Assembly: GCA_025459245.1 (NCBI GenBank)
Contig: JALOQZ010000011.1
Span: 1-33,217, forward strand
Direction: 5' to 3'
Length of the DNA stretch: 33,217 nt
Source of the DNA: Pirellula sp.
GTDB taxonomy: Bacteria > Planctomycetota > Planctomycetia > Pirellulales > Pirellulaceae
Positions 8,691 to 16,921 of the stretch are shown piece after piece. Under the pieces are notes generated by a model, which saw only the letters and a list, made by a program, of their open reading frames with translations, searched no databases and was not told the DNA's origin. A program made the position numbers and the translations under genes. Position 1 is the stretch's first letter. Each line of letters opens with the position of its first letter.

Positions 8691-9752
8691 ATGGATTTGG
8701 ACAAAGACATTGGATCGATCGACTTAGCCATCCTCGACTTGGTGGCCAAACGAATCGACCTCTTGAAGCAAAAGATGGCGGGTAAGGCCGGTGCGAACCA
8801 AGATTGGAGTTTAGCGAGCCATTGTGGCAAATCGCTCAGGGACTCAATTGAGGCGAGCGATCGTGCGATGCATTCGTTAGCTGAACGTGTCGTGCCGTTT
8901 CTAGCCGGTGTGTCGCACCAGAGCGCTCACGAGCCAGTTCGTATCGCCTACCTGGGACCCGAGTTCTCCTACTCCTACTCTGCCGCTCGCAACTATTTTG
9001 GGTCGACCGACGGGTTCCAAGCAGTTCAAACGATCGGGGCCGTTTTTGAGGAAATTGAGAGAGGTCAGTCCACCTACGGTGTTGTGCCGATCGAGAACTC
9101 AACGGATGGAAGAATCGTCGATACGTTGACCATGTTTATCCGTCACCCGGTTCGTATTTGCGGCGAAGTTTTGTTGCCGATCCATCACAACCTCTTAGCC
9201 AAATGCGATCGCTCGGAGATCAAGGAGGTTTACAGCAAACCTCAAGCTCTTTCGCAATGCAGGGCATGGTTAGCCGAGCATTTGCCAGGTGCGCGCTGGG
9301 TCGAGGTGGCGAGCACGGCCGTTGCGGCCCAAATCGCAACCCACACTGTAGGAGCAGCAGCGGTAGCATCCCGCGATGCGGGCATCGCGCTGGGGCTCGA
9401 TTTGGTCGCCGAGTCGATCGAAGACAATAAAAACAACATCACTCGATTTGCAATCATCGGTGGAGACGAACCAAAGCCAACTTTAAACGATAAGACCTCG
9501 CTCATGTTCCAAGTTCCCCACAAACCGGGCGCTCTCGCGGATGTCATGCTGCTCTTTCGCGATAATGGGCTGAACTTGACCTGGATCGAATCCTTTCCCG
9601 TTCCTGGCGTCGCAAACGAATACTTCTTCTTTGTCGAATTGGATGGTCATCGCACCCAACCCAATGTGGACAAAGCAATTCGCTCTCTCGAGCAAAGCGC
9701 ATTGCGACTCAATTTTCTCGGATCCTATCCCAAGGGGCGTTTGGTCGGTTAA
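8691..9752 (+). CDS. pheA: Bifunctional chorismate mutase/prephenate dehydratase (P-protein)
   Basis: Makes phenylpyruvate from chorismate for phenylalanine synthesis. I take the ATG at 8691, giving 353 residues; the frame extends back to a GTG at 8613, but the extra residues match nothing in the family. Residues ~1-75 form an AroQ-type helical chorismate mutase domain with the IGSIDLAILDLVAKRIDLL helix, somewhat divergent. Residues ~80-260 form the prephenate dehydratase domain with IAYLGPEFSYSYSAA, VPIENSTDGRI and the catalytic Thr-Arg-Phe in NNITRFAIIG. Residues ~270-350 form the ACT regulatory domain, with KPGALADVM and an ESFP segment where ESRP is usual, so phenylalanine feedback may differ. 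It is divergent from dnaK. Confidence 0.93.
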   Translation: MDLDKDIGSIDLAILDLVAKRIDLLKQKMAGKAGANQDWSLASHCGKSLRDSIEASDRAMHSLAERVVPFLAGVSHQSAHEPVRIAYLGPEFSYSYSAARNYFGSTDGFQAVQTIGAVFEEIERGQSTYGVVPIENSTDGRIVDTLTMFIRHPVRICGEVLLPIHHNLLAKCDRSEIKEVYSKPQALSQCRAWLAEHLPGARWVEVASTAVAAQIATHTVGAAAVASRDAGIALGLDLVAESIEDNKNNITRFAIIGGDEPKPTLNDKTSLMFQVPHKPGALADVMLLFRDNGLNLTWIESFPVPGVANEYFFFVELDGHRTQPNVDKAIRSLEQSALRLNFLGSYPKGRLVG

Positions 9753-9830
9753 CCTTGTGCGGTCGATCGCCTCCGCTGGAACCAAGTCTCTTTCACTTTT
9801 CTCTGAACGCTCACTAAAGGATTAGCAAAC

Positions 9831-10580
9831 GTGGATCAAGAATCCCAACTACCTATCGAACCGTCCAACGAAACGCCCAGAGAGGAACGAGCATGGAAGC
9901 CTCTTTCCGCGAAACAACGCCGGGTCCTGGGGACGTTGATGGAGAAATCCAAAACGACACCGGATGCCTATCCGATGTCCTTTACCGGGCTGGCTACAGG
10001 TTGCAACCAAAAGAGCAACCGCGAGCCTGTGACAAATTACTCAGCGGAGCAAGTCGAGACGATCGTAGACGAATTGCGAGCTCTCGGGGCTGTCACCATC
10101 GTTCAAGGTTCGGGGCGCGTAACGAAGGTTCGGCACTACGCCTATAACTGGTTGGGCTTGAACAAAGTGGAAGCAGCCGTCATGACGGAGTTGCTATTGC
10201 GAGGCGAACAGACCATTGGCGAGCTGCGGAATCGCGCTTCACGCATGGAACCAATCGCAGACCTTGCTCAAATGCAGCAAATCTTTGACGAATTGAAACG
10301 CAGAGAGTTGGTACTGGAACTCACGCCCCCAGGCAGAGGACAGCTTGTTTCGCACAATCTTTACCCCGAGTGGGAGCGAGATCAGCTGCTTGAAAAGTCG
10401 ATTGGAAAAGGTGGAGAAGCGGAGGAGGACGACTCCGCGGGTACCGCCAATACGAGGATAGCCAAATCAGGATCGTCTTCTGATAATAGCAAACTCGCCG
10501 AAGAGATCGAGCAGCTCAAGGAACTTATAAGCAGTCTGACAGCTCGTCTGACGCACATCGAAAAAGAGCTTGGTATCTAA
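9831..10580 (+). CDS. yceH: YceH/DUF480 family protein
   Basis: A 249-residue protein of the DUF480 (YceH) family, which carries two winged-helix-like repeats; its molecular function is not established. The start is GTG, supported by an AAAGGA ribosome site 9 bases upstream. Family segments are LSAKQRRVLGTLMEKSKTTPD, the highly conserved YPMSFTGLATGCNQKSNREPV, LGLNKVEAAVMTELLLRGEQT and GELRNRASRM. Residues from about 190 are a charged, low-complexity linker followed by a short coiled coil (LAEEIEQLKELISSLTARL), which looks like an oligomerisation tail. It lies 78 bases after pheA and converges with the FHA-EAL gene, with no obvious terminator in the 39-base gap. Confidence 0.9.
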   Translation: MDQESQLPIEPSNETPREERAWKPLSAKQRRVLGTLMEKSKTTPDAYPMSFTGLATGCNQKSNREPVTNYSAEQVETIVDELRALGAVTIVQGSGRVTKVRHYAYNWLGLNKVEAAVMTELLLRGEQTIGELRNRASRMEPIADLAQMQQIFDELKRRELVLELTPPGRGQLVSHNLYPEWERDQLLEKSIGKGGEAEEDDSAGTANTRIAKSGSSSDNSKLAEEIEQLKELISSLTARLTHIEKELGI

Positions 10581-10619
10581 TCAGCGAACTGCCCTGAAAG
10601 AGTGCCGCTTGGGTTCGAT

Positions 10620-11702
10620 TTAGGTAAACGGAGCAGGCCTACCGTAGTAGTAACCTTGCCCAAGCTCAAATCCCATCGCCGCGCAAACTTGATGCTCTGC
10701 TTCAGTTTCCACTCCTTCGGCAAGTGGTGTTGTTCCTAGATCTCGCGCCAAACGCACGAGTGCTGCTAAAAGCTCTTGCCGAGACGACGGCGCCTTGTCG
10801 ATGTCCCGTATCAACTGCATATCAAACTTGAGAACATCCGGTGGCTGTTCCCCGAGCTCCAACAATCGACCTTGGCCAGCACCGAAATCGTCATACGAAA
10901 GTTGCATCGAAAGATCGGTAAGGGCTTCTCTCAATCGACCGATCGAACGAGGGTCCGTCACAGAGGCTTCGTGGATTTCTAAAGTAATGCGGCTTTCCGG
11001 AAACTGTTGACGCAATCGAACCAAAGACTCGAGAAGCCGATCATTGACAACTTCGCAAGGGTGAGTGTTTAAGAAAAAATTCGATGTGGAATGGTTAGAT
11101 CGCGATGCAACGAGCAGCCCTTCTTCGCGGATCATCTCGCTTAGTGTAGCGTTCTGTCCCAAACGATCGGCTGCGCCAAAGATATTGGCTGGAGTCGTCA
11201 GCCCTTCCAGTTTGCTGCGAACCAGTAACTCATGAGCGATTAACTTCCTTTCCTTCATGGTGATAATGGGCTGAAAGAAAGGGATGATGGCGCGCTCGGT
11301 AAGCAACTTGTCAAAATGCAAGAGTGTTTGAGCCCAAGGCAAAATTCCTTGCTCATGCGTCGCACCCGTATCTGCTCGCGCCTCTTTGCCAACACGAAAA
11401 AGCGCGTTGCCAAATTGGAGCAAGTCACCTTCTTTGACCAAGCTCCTGTGCACCGGAGTGCAATTCAAAAATGTACCGTTCGTACTGCGGAGATCTTCGA
11501 CCCACATCCCTTCGTCGTCAAAGGAGATTCGTGCATGCTTCTTGGAAACCGAGACCTCGGGGATACAAACATCCGTCTCGTTTGTTCGGCCGATGACCAG
11601 AGGCCTTTGCTGCAATGCAATGGTTCTCTTTTGTTGCTCGCCAGGTCCGAATTCAACCAATGTCCAACAGCTATTAGCGCAAGCGAGAGTTTCACAGCTC
11701 AT
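10620..11702 (-). CDS. FHA domain-EAL domain fusion, putative c-di-GMP phosphodiesterase
   Basis: A 360-residue cytoplasmic protein. Residues ~12-106 form an FHA phosphothreonine-binding domain, with Gly-Arg at 38-39, Ser-Lys-Lys-His at 53-56 and the STNGT motif at 73-77. Residues ~125-358 form an EAL domain. It has HELLVRS in place of the usual EALLR, keeping Glu158, and then Asn212, Glu242/Glu245 in LEIHE, Asp271-Asp272 in YDDFGAG, Lys292, Glu329 in AEGVE and Gln349 in GQGYYYG. These are the residues expected for metal and substrate binding, so c-di-GMP hydrolysis is plausible; no GGDEF domain is present. The gene starts 29 bases after the stop of the giant kinase and is almost surely in the same operon. 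FHA recognition of a phosphothreonine made by that kinase is the natural inference. Confidence 0.9.
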   Translation of the reverse strand: MSCETLACANSCWTLVEFGPGEQQKRTIALQQRPLVIGRTNETDVCIPEVSVSKKHARISFDDEGMWVEDLRSTNGTFLNCTPVHRSLVKEGDLLQFGNALFRVGKEARADTGATHEQGILPWAQTLLHFDKLLTERAIIPFFQPIITMKERKLIAHELLVRSKLEGLTTPANIFGAADRLGQNATLSEMIREEGLLVASRSNHSTSNFFLNTHPCEVVNDRLLESLVRLRQQFPESRITLEIHEASVTDPRSIGRLREALTDLSMQLSYDDFGAGQGRLLELGEQPPDVLKFDMQLIRDIDKAPSSRQELLAALVRLARDLGTTPLAEGVETEAEHQVCAAMGFELGQGYYYGRPAPFT

Positions 11703-11731
11703 AGTTTATGCTTTCTGGTTTCTTAAATGGA

Positions 11732-14700
11732 TCAAGTTCCACTGGCTATGGAAGCTTGCAATGTTGTTTTTGATTTGTCGGGGCTCCACTCCTGAAGCAG
11801 TATCGTTCGATCGCCCGATACCCTTCGTTCGCAGAGGGCTGTTTCCACCGCAGAATCCCTAAGGAGATGCTGGACCATCGGGTCGCTAAAAATCGATTCC
11901 GTCATCGTCACTCCCGATTGATGCGACGAAGCAAGCTGCATGACTAGACGAGCGTTGCTTCCGAAGTAGTCTAGTCGCCCGTTCTGACTCGAGATCAACA
12001 ACCGTCCTCGATGGATAGCGACACCTACCTCGAGCGACTCCAGCTGATCCCCGTTTGCCATCTCCGCTTGCAATCGAATCGCCAATCGAACGGCCGATGC
12101 GCAGTCTTGAAACGATGCTAACACCCCTTCGCTTACCGTTTTGACGATCGCGCCGCGGTACTGTGAAACGAGTGTCTCTACCGCAGAGAGAAAATTCAAA
12201 GCCTTTCGATAGGCCTCGGTGTCCCCGAGACGATCGTAGAGGGATTCGACATTGTTGATCTGGATGGCGACCAAAGTGAGATCTTCAGATGTCACAGGAA
12301 CATCGCTTTGGAAGACTTGGTCGGGAAAAAGTTTTCGGAATCTTGTCATCGCCGAAGCTGCCGCTGCGGTGACGATGTCATCTCGCCCAATGGTTCTTTC
12401 GATTCGGATTAGCTGCTGCTTTTCGAGGTCATTTTGGATGATCACGGACACCATTCCCTCTCGCAAATTAGGAATCGCACCTCCCTTTCCTAGTTTGCTG
12501 ATGGAGAACTCCAGTTGAGACGGCGCGTGTGAACTCCTTACGACGATCGATTGCGATTCGATCGATTGCGTTGAACGCAGCAAGTAATGACCCGTTTGCA
12601 TCGGCAAGTCGAGTTCGATCCGTTCTCCCGGTTGCAATCGTACTTGACCGATGACGTGTGGAGAATTGCCAGGTCCACCAATGCAGTACTTGCCCGAGTC
12701 GACATCGCGCAACTCTGGATGAACCGAAAAAACCATTTCGATGGTGTTTGCTAAGTTCGATTGAAAATCGGAGTCGCATGCCTCGCAGTTTGAATGGTTC
12801 GAGATTCGGGAGAGCAACGGCTCGGAGGATGCGGGTGCTTTGCAAGATGGGCAGAGGATATCCCAGTGCAACTGAAGCATTCCAACCGACGCGGCTACAA
12901 TGCACGCATCCACCATCTTGTCTGGATCGACCCCAAGTGTTTTCGCTAGCGAGATCGGTCGAATCTTTGAGGCTGCTTGTGGAGTCGCGAATCGAATGTA
13001 GTCGGACAACATCCGGCAAAGATCGAGGTCGATTCCCAATCGACGCATTTGTTCGGTTCGTTCCTCCAGTCTCTTGAGCCTAGCCCGAGAAAGCACAGGA
13101 GCCTCTTCGAAAGGATCAGCCGCGGACTCCGAATTCGATTGGGACTGAAGGTACTCGTCGATATGTTTGTAGACTCGATCGAGTGCCCGACCACCTTTCC
13201 AACCAGCCTCGATCGTCGAAACGATTTTGCCGAGCGTGTTGCGTGGCTCGATCTTCACCGTGTGAACCAAACGAGTCCCGCCTGAGGAGAGCGGAAACAA
13301 TTCGACAGAGCTCATAAACCACTTAAAGGGGCCGCTGGAAAACTCGCGCAGCACCCCCATTCGCTTTCCCTCGATCCACTCAAATGGATGCTCTTCCCAA
13401 GCGACTTGCAGGGCACCGAGTTGAAAGGAGCCGAACTTTCGAAGCCCTCGAACAGGATCTTTTTCGGTACGATACTTCACTGCCGGGAGACCTACCGCCC
13501 GATTGAGTCGATCGGTATCGCTCACCAAAGGCCATAAGTCGCGAGCCTTGCTCTGAAGGGTCCATTCGAAGGTACGGACCCAAAGCTTTTTCGAATCGTG
13601 TTCGGGCAATCGTGGGTGATCTTCAAGCTCCGAGGGCTCACCACTGAGCAATCGATTGATTTCAAGGAGCAATTGCGTCGCATCCGCAAACCGCTCCCTC
13701 GGATTCTTTGCAAGCATCCGCGTCACGAGTTGGCAAGTGCGATCGGAAATCTCGCGATTCTGTTTTTGCAGGTCAGGCACAGGATCAAAACACTGCATCG
13801 CTGCCGTTTTCATCGGATCATCCGATCGGAACGGCACGTCCCCTGTTAGCATTTCAAATAGCAAGATACCGACGGCATAAATATCGGTAGCTGGGCCTAT
13901 TTCCGATTGCCCTTTGCACTGCTCCGGTGCCATGTACATAGGAGTGCCGAGCATTGTACCTGCCCGAGTCACCTCCATCGAAGCCGACTGATGCATGTGC
14001 CTCGCGATTCCAAAATCGGAGAGTTTGATCTGCCAACCATCCATCGATCTGGTCGCCGGATCCTCAGAGTGAGATCGAGACGCCAAAAGAATATTGTCCG
14101 GTTTGATATCGCGATGAACGATTTGCTGCGCATGAGCTTGCGATAACGCTTTGCACAAGTCCGCAATGAATTGCAGGGATTCTCGTTCCGCGACAGGTTT
14201 TCGATCTCGAAGCCAAGTCTTCAACGTTGGCCCGTTGACGAATTCCATTGCTAAAAAGTGAAATCCATTCGCCTGGCCTACTTCGATTAACTCGGTGACA
14301 TACTCGTTCCTGACGCTAGCAAGTATCCGAGCCTCTTTCGTGAAGCGCCGAATGGCATGCGGATTATCACTATGCTGATTCAACAGAACTTTGATCGCAA
14401 CGGTCTGACCACTTCGCGTGTCTTTGGCTTGAAACACCATCCCCATCCCGCCTTGCCCGAGCAAGCGTTCAAGAAGGTAGTTTCCCAACATCTCCCCTGG
14501 TCGAAGTATTCGTTGGATCGTCGTTGTGCCGGATACAGGATGATCGATTGCCGAGATAAAGGTCTTCTCGTCGGTCTCTTCATCGCGATCGCCCGGGATT
14601 GGATGCTGTAGAGCGATCGCAACTTCACAGGTGGAATCGGATTTCTCTGCGTCTTCGGCCTGGATAAGTGACGAGTCAGGATGTTTACTGGGAGCATCGT

Positions 14701-15547
14701 CACGCACCGATACAGCCAGTGTTCGGTCGATGGGTGCGACCCATTCCGTTCGAAATGGATTCTTAGACTCCGGCAAGCATTCCCCGAGTGTTTTACACCA
14801 AGAATCAAAGCTGGATTCCAGCTCCGCCGTGTTGATTTCTTCGCGAGCCAATCTCTTCAGCGCCGCCCAAGGACGCGCAGGAATCTTGGAATTCTCGTCC
14901 TCGTTCTCCGAAGCTTGGAGAACAATTTGTTGCACCAAATGAATCGCGTCGCGCAAATCGGATTCGTAGAGTTCAGCAGCGTTCGGAAGAATTGAGTTCC
15001 GCTCGTGAAGGAACCGCTCCGTAAAGTCGCATTGGAGTCGCACGGGATCGCAGGAAACGACCTTTATTCCTTCAGCCTTCAAAGCACCGTGGTAGAGCCC
15101 TTGGGTACAAGCGGTATGAATGGTCCACAGAATGTGTAAGGCGACCTCGAGAAAAGACTCTCGGTCTGCATGGTTCAGAAAATCGGATAGCCGTTGGCAG
15201 GATTGCGATTCCAGGACGATTCGCGGAACCCCTTCCGAGCGACCGAACTCCACGACTGGAACGGCGATTGGATAGCGCAGCTTAACGATGCGGTCGCATT
15301 GAACGGCGCACGCGTCTTCCCACGTTGAATTGGTTTGGAGCCAAGGTAGGAATCGAATCTCTACATCGCTCTGCCGCAACTGGTCCCATGCGAGATAGGT
15401 TGGTGGTAGGGTACCTGATCGAATCCTCCAGTCCGTAAAGCGTTGATCTTTCTGGCTTAATTCAGGAGTCGTCACGATCGAGAGATCGCCGCCGATGCAG
15501 GGAACAGCTGTGTTAAAGAAACCCGCAGATGAAGTGAACGTGGACAT
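11732..15547 (-). CDS. Giant Ser/Thr kinase: pseudokinase, kinase, SRPBCC, DUF5939-like, degenerate cyclase
   Basis: A 1271-residue protein counted from the ATG at 15547; the frame also opens at a TTG at 15592. About residues 40-225 look like a degenerate kinase: an AIK-like VEIR and HGALKAEGIKV in place of HGDLKPENI. Residues 353-635 form a full Hanks-type kinase with GQGGMGMVF, Lys386, HRDIKPDN at 478-485, DFG at 511-513 and APE at 540-542, plus several threonines in the activation loop. Residues ~655-805 resemble an SRPBCC domain (LWPLVSDTDRLNRAVGLP, WEEHPFEWIEG). Next is a DUF5939-like region with Cys899, Cys902, Cys921 and Cys924. Residues ~1085-1255 resemble a class III nucleotide cyclase with key Asp residues missing. 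No membrane segment is apparent. It is followed after 29 bases by the FHA-EAL gene. Confidence 0.9.
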   Translation of the reverse strand: MSTFTSSAGFFNTAVPCIGGDLSIVTTPELSQKDQRFTDWRIRSGTLPPTYLAWDQLRQSDVEIRFLPWLQTNSTWEDACAVQCDRIVKLRYPIAVPVVEFGRSEGVPRIVLESQSCQRLSDFLNHADRESFLEVALHILWTIHTACTQGLYHGALKAEGIKVVSCDPVRLQCDFTERFLHERNSILPNAAELYESDLRDAIHLVQQIVLQASENEDENSKIPARPWAALKRLAREEINTAELESSFDSWCKTLGECLPESKNPFRTEWVAPIDRTLAVSVRDDAPSKHPDSSLIQAEDAEKSDSTCEVAIALQHPIPGDRDEETDEKTFISAIDHPVSGTTTIQRILRPGEMLGNYLLERLLGQGGMGMVFQAKDTRSGQTVAIKVLLNQHSDNPHAIRRFTKEARILASVRNEYVTELIEVGQANGFHFLAMEFVNGPTLKTWLRDRKPVAERESLQFIADLCKALSQAHAQQIVHRDIKPDNILLASRSHSEDPATRSMDGWQIKLSDFGIARHMHQSASMEVTRAGTMLGTPMYMAPEQCKGQSEIGPATDIYAVGILLFEMLTGDVPFRSDDPMKTAAMQCFDPVPDLQKQNREISDRTCQLVTRMLAKNPRERFADATQLLLEINRLLSGEPSELEDHPRLPEHDSKKLWVRTFEWTLQSKARDLWPLVSDTDRLNRAVGLPAVKYRTEKDPVRGLRKFGSFQLGALQVAWEEHPFEWIEGKRMGVLREFSSGPFKWFMSSVELFPLSSGGTRLVHTVKIEPRNTLGKIVSTIEAGWKGGRALDRVYKHIDEYLQSQSNSESAADPFEEAPVLSRARLKRLEERTEQMRRLGIDLDLCRMLSDYIRFATPQAASKIRPISLAKTLGVDPDKMVDACIVAASVGMLQLHWDILCPSCKAPASSEPLLSRISNHSNCEACDSDFQSNLANTIEMVFSVHPELRDVDSGKYCIGGPGNSPHVIGQVRLQPGERIELDLPMQTGHYLLRSTQSIESQSIVVRSSHAPSQLEFSISKLGKGGAIPNLREGMVSVIIQNDLEKQQLIRIERTIGRDDIVTAAAASAMTRFRKLFPDQVFQSDVPVTSEDLTLVAIQINNVESLYDRLGDTEAYRKALNFLSAVETLVSQYRGAIVKTVSEGVLASFQDCASAVRLAIRLQAEMANGDQLESLEVGVAIHRGRLLISSQNGRLDYFGSNARLVMQLASSHQSGVTMTESIFSDPMVQHLLRDSAVETALCERRVSGDRTILLQEWSPDKSKTTLQASIASGT

Positions 15548-15663
15548 GCTTGAAACGCGGTTCGCGCGATCGCTCTCGTATAGGAATACCAAAATGGGAA
15601 CTACCTACCGTAGGATTCCAATTGAGGCACAAGGCGACCTGAGGCGCGAAGCGACGGAACATT

Positions 15664-15686
15664 GCAGAACGAAACTTCGATTCTGC
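15664..15686. terminator. Hairpin between outer-membrane-like gene and kinase gene
   Basis: GCAGAACGAA pairs with TTCG-A-TTCTGC, giving a long stem with one bulged base and a 2-base apical turn (realistically a short loop). It lies 70 bases past the stop of the gene ending at 15756, on the minus strand. There is no T-run, so an intrinsic terminator is only possible, and it could instead be part of the kinase gene's leader region. Confidence 0.35.
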
Positions 15687-15755
15687 GGACATTAACGATT
15701 ATGCCGGCTGGATTGAGCTGATCGGGAGAACATGGGCCGATGCCAGTCCATTCGT

Positions 15756-16772
15756 CTATTGCAAGAGATCCACAGAGAAAGTCGTCGGAGAAGCCAGCGA
15801 CATCATAGGACTGTAGCGCCCACGGCGCGCTCTAAAGACATTTCCGCCCGGGTACCATTGAATACCTAAAAAAGCATCGACTGTGCCGGTATCACTTGGC
15901 ATGATGATGTTCGTTTCACCGTAGATTGCCAAGCTTGAGGTCAACGGCATCAGGACATCCGCACCGAACAAAAATGGATTGTTCTTCGATGCAGAAGGGC
16001 CTGTGACGGCGTTGTTTTCGCTGTGTTCGTCCGCGATACCAAACCATCCGGTCGTCTGAGCGCCCGTCTTCCAATAGTGACGAAGGTAAACGGAACCTTG
16101 ATCAATCGGTCGGAGCGTGACAGGTGTACTCGCGCCAAACACGCCTGTGTCGGAGTTCGAGCGAAAGGCGGCATTCACTCCGACTTCATTGCGAGGATTG
16201 AACAAATAGCTTCCTCGCACACGCCATTGCCCCAACTGGAAGGAATCAAAGGACTTCTCATACAGAAAGTCATGCACAAAGCCCCAACCGAATCCGCTAT
16301 CAGTTCGTTGAAAGACACCTAGGGTAGTAAAGCTTTGCGTGCGGCCAGTTTCCTCGCCGAGAAGCTCGTATACGCGAACGGCGTTGGACGAAGCGATAAT
16401 GCTTGAACCCGCTTGGACTCCAATCCCCCAAGCTTCGAAGACAGGAAAAGCTGTATTGATAGCCGCTTGCCCCCCAAGATTCGCATTAACACCGAAGTCT
16501 TGGGGCTGCTTCGAACCATCTAACGCAGCCAACAACGTAGTCTCTTCCCATCGCCAAAGACTGGGAAAGTAGCCGTTCCACTCCGACGCTTTGACCTCAG
16601 AGAAATCTTCGGGATCGACCTCTGTTATGGGGAGCCCGGGATCGTAGCTTTGATCCTGAAACATGACCTCAAAGTCAGCGGTCGCACTCTGAGCTTCGGG
16701 AAACATCGCTAACGCGAACGACAATCCGCTGCATACCAACCAGGTCGATAACTGACGAAATGAAACTCGCAT
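15756..16772 (-). CDS. Exported outer-membrane-like beta protein, unrecognised
   Basis: A 338-residue predicted exported protein. The chosen ATG at 16772 has a strong purine-rich ribosome site (GGGGGAGGGA) just upstream; an earlier start at 16811 would skip it. The N-terminus MRVSFRQLSTWLVCSGLSFA is a clear signal peptide. The rest is rich in alternating aromatic, Gly and polar strands (YFPSLWRWEETTLLAALDG, GWGFVHDFLYEKSF, VYLRHYWKTGAQTTGWFGIAD) and has a repeated barrel-like look, including a closing segment FLGIQWYPGG. Planctomycete genomes hold many such proteins with no assigned function; I do not assign a named family. It lies between the RNA methyltransferase and the kinase gene, all on the minus strand with separate gaps, so co-transcription is uncertain. 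Confidence 0.75.
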   Translation of the reverse strand: MRVSFRQLSTWLVCSGLSFALAMFPEAQSATADFEVMFQDQSYDPGLPITEVDPEDFSEVKASEWNGYFPSLWRWEETTLLAALDGSKQPQDFGVNANLGGQAAINTAFPVFEAWGIGVQAGSSIIASSNAVRVYELLGEETGRTQSFTTLGVFQRTDSGFGWGFVHDFLYEKSFDSFQLGQWRVRGSYLFNPRNEVGVNAAFRSNSDTGVFGASTPVTLRPIDQGSVYLRHYWKTGAQTTGWFGIADEHSENNAVTGPSASKNNPFLFGADVLMPLTSSLAIYGETNIIMPSDTGTVDAFLGIQWYPGGNVFRARRGRYSPMMSLASPTTFSVDLLQ

Positions 16773-16891
16773 GGGTCCCTCCCCCTTACGGTGAATCGAG
16801 AAGCACCGCAATTGATCAAGCTCGGAGATAAATCTTTAGAGCTGATCGGAACTGACTATTGCCTATCTTGCCATTTCTTTCTCCAGCTGCT

Positions 16892-16911
16892 GCATCTTAA
16901 CATGTTGATGC
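16892..16911. other. Imperfect hairpin downstream of the RNA methyltransferase
   Basis: GCATC and GATGC arms flank an AACATGTT palindrome, with a 2-base bulge. It lies about 10 bases beyond the methyltransferase stop, but no T-run follows on the minus strand. It could be a weak terminator or a regulator site for the gene starting at 16772. Confidence 0.25.
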
Positions 16912-16921
16912 ACCGAAATAG

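Noticed and set aside
11732-15547. Functional adenylate or guanylate cyclase activity for the kinase
   Set aside because: Both metal-binding Asp positions appear replaced by Gln and Glu, so an active cyclase is not claimed.
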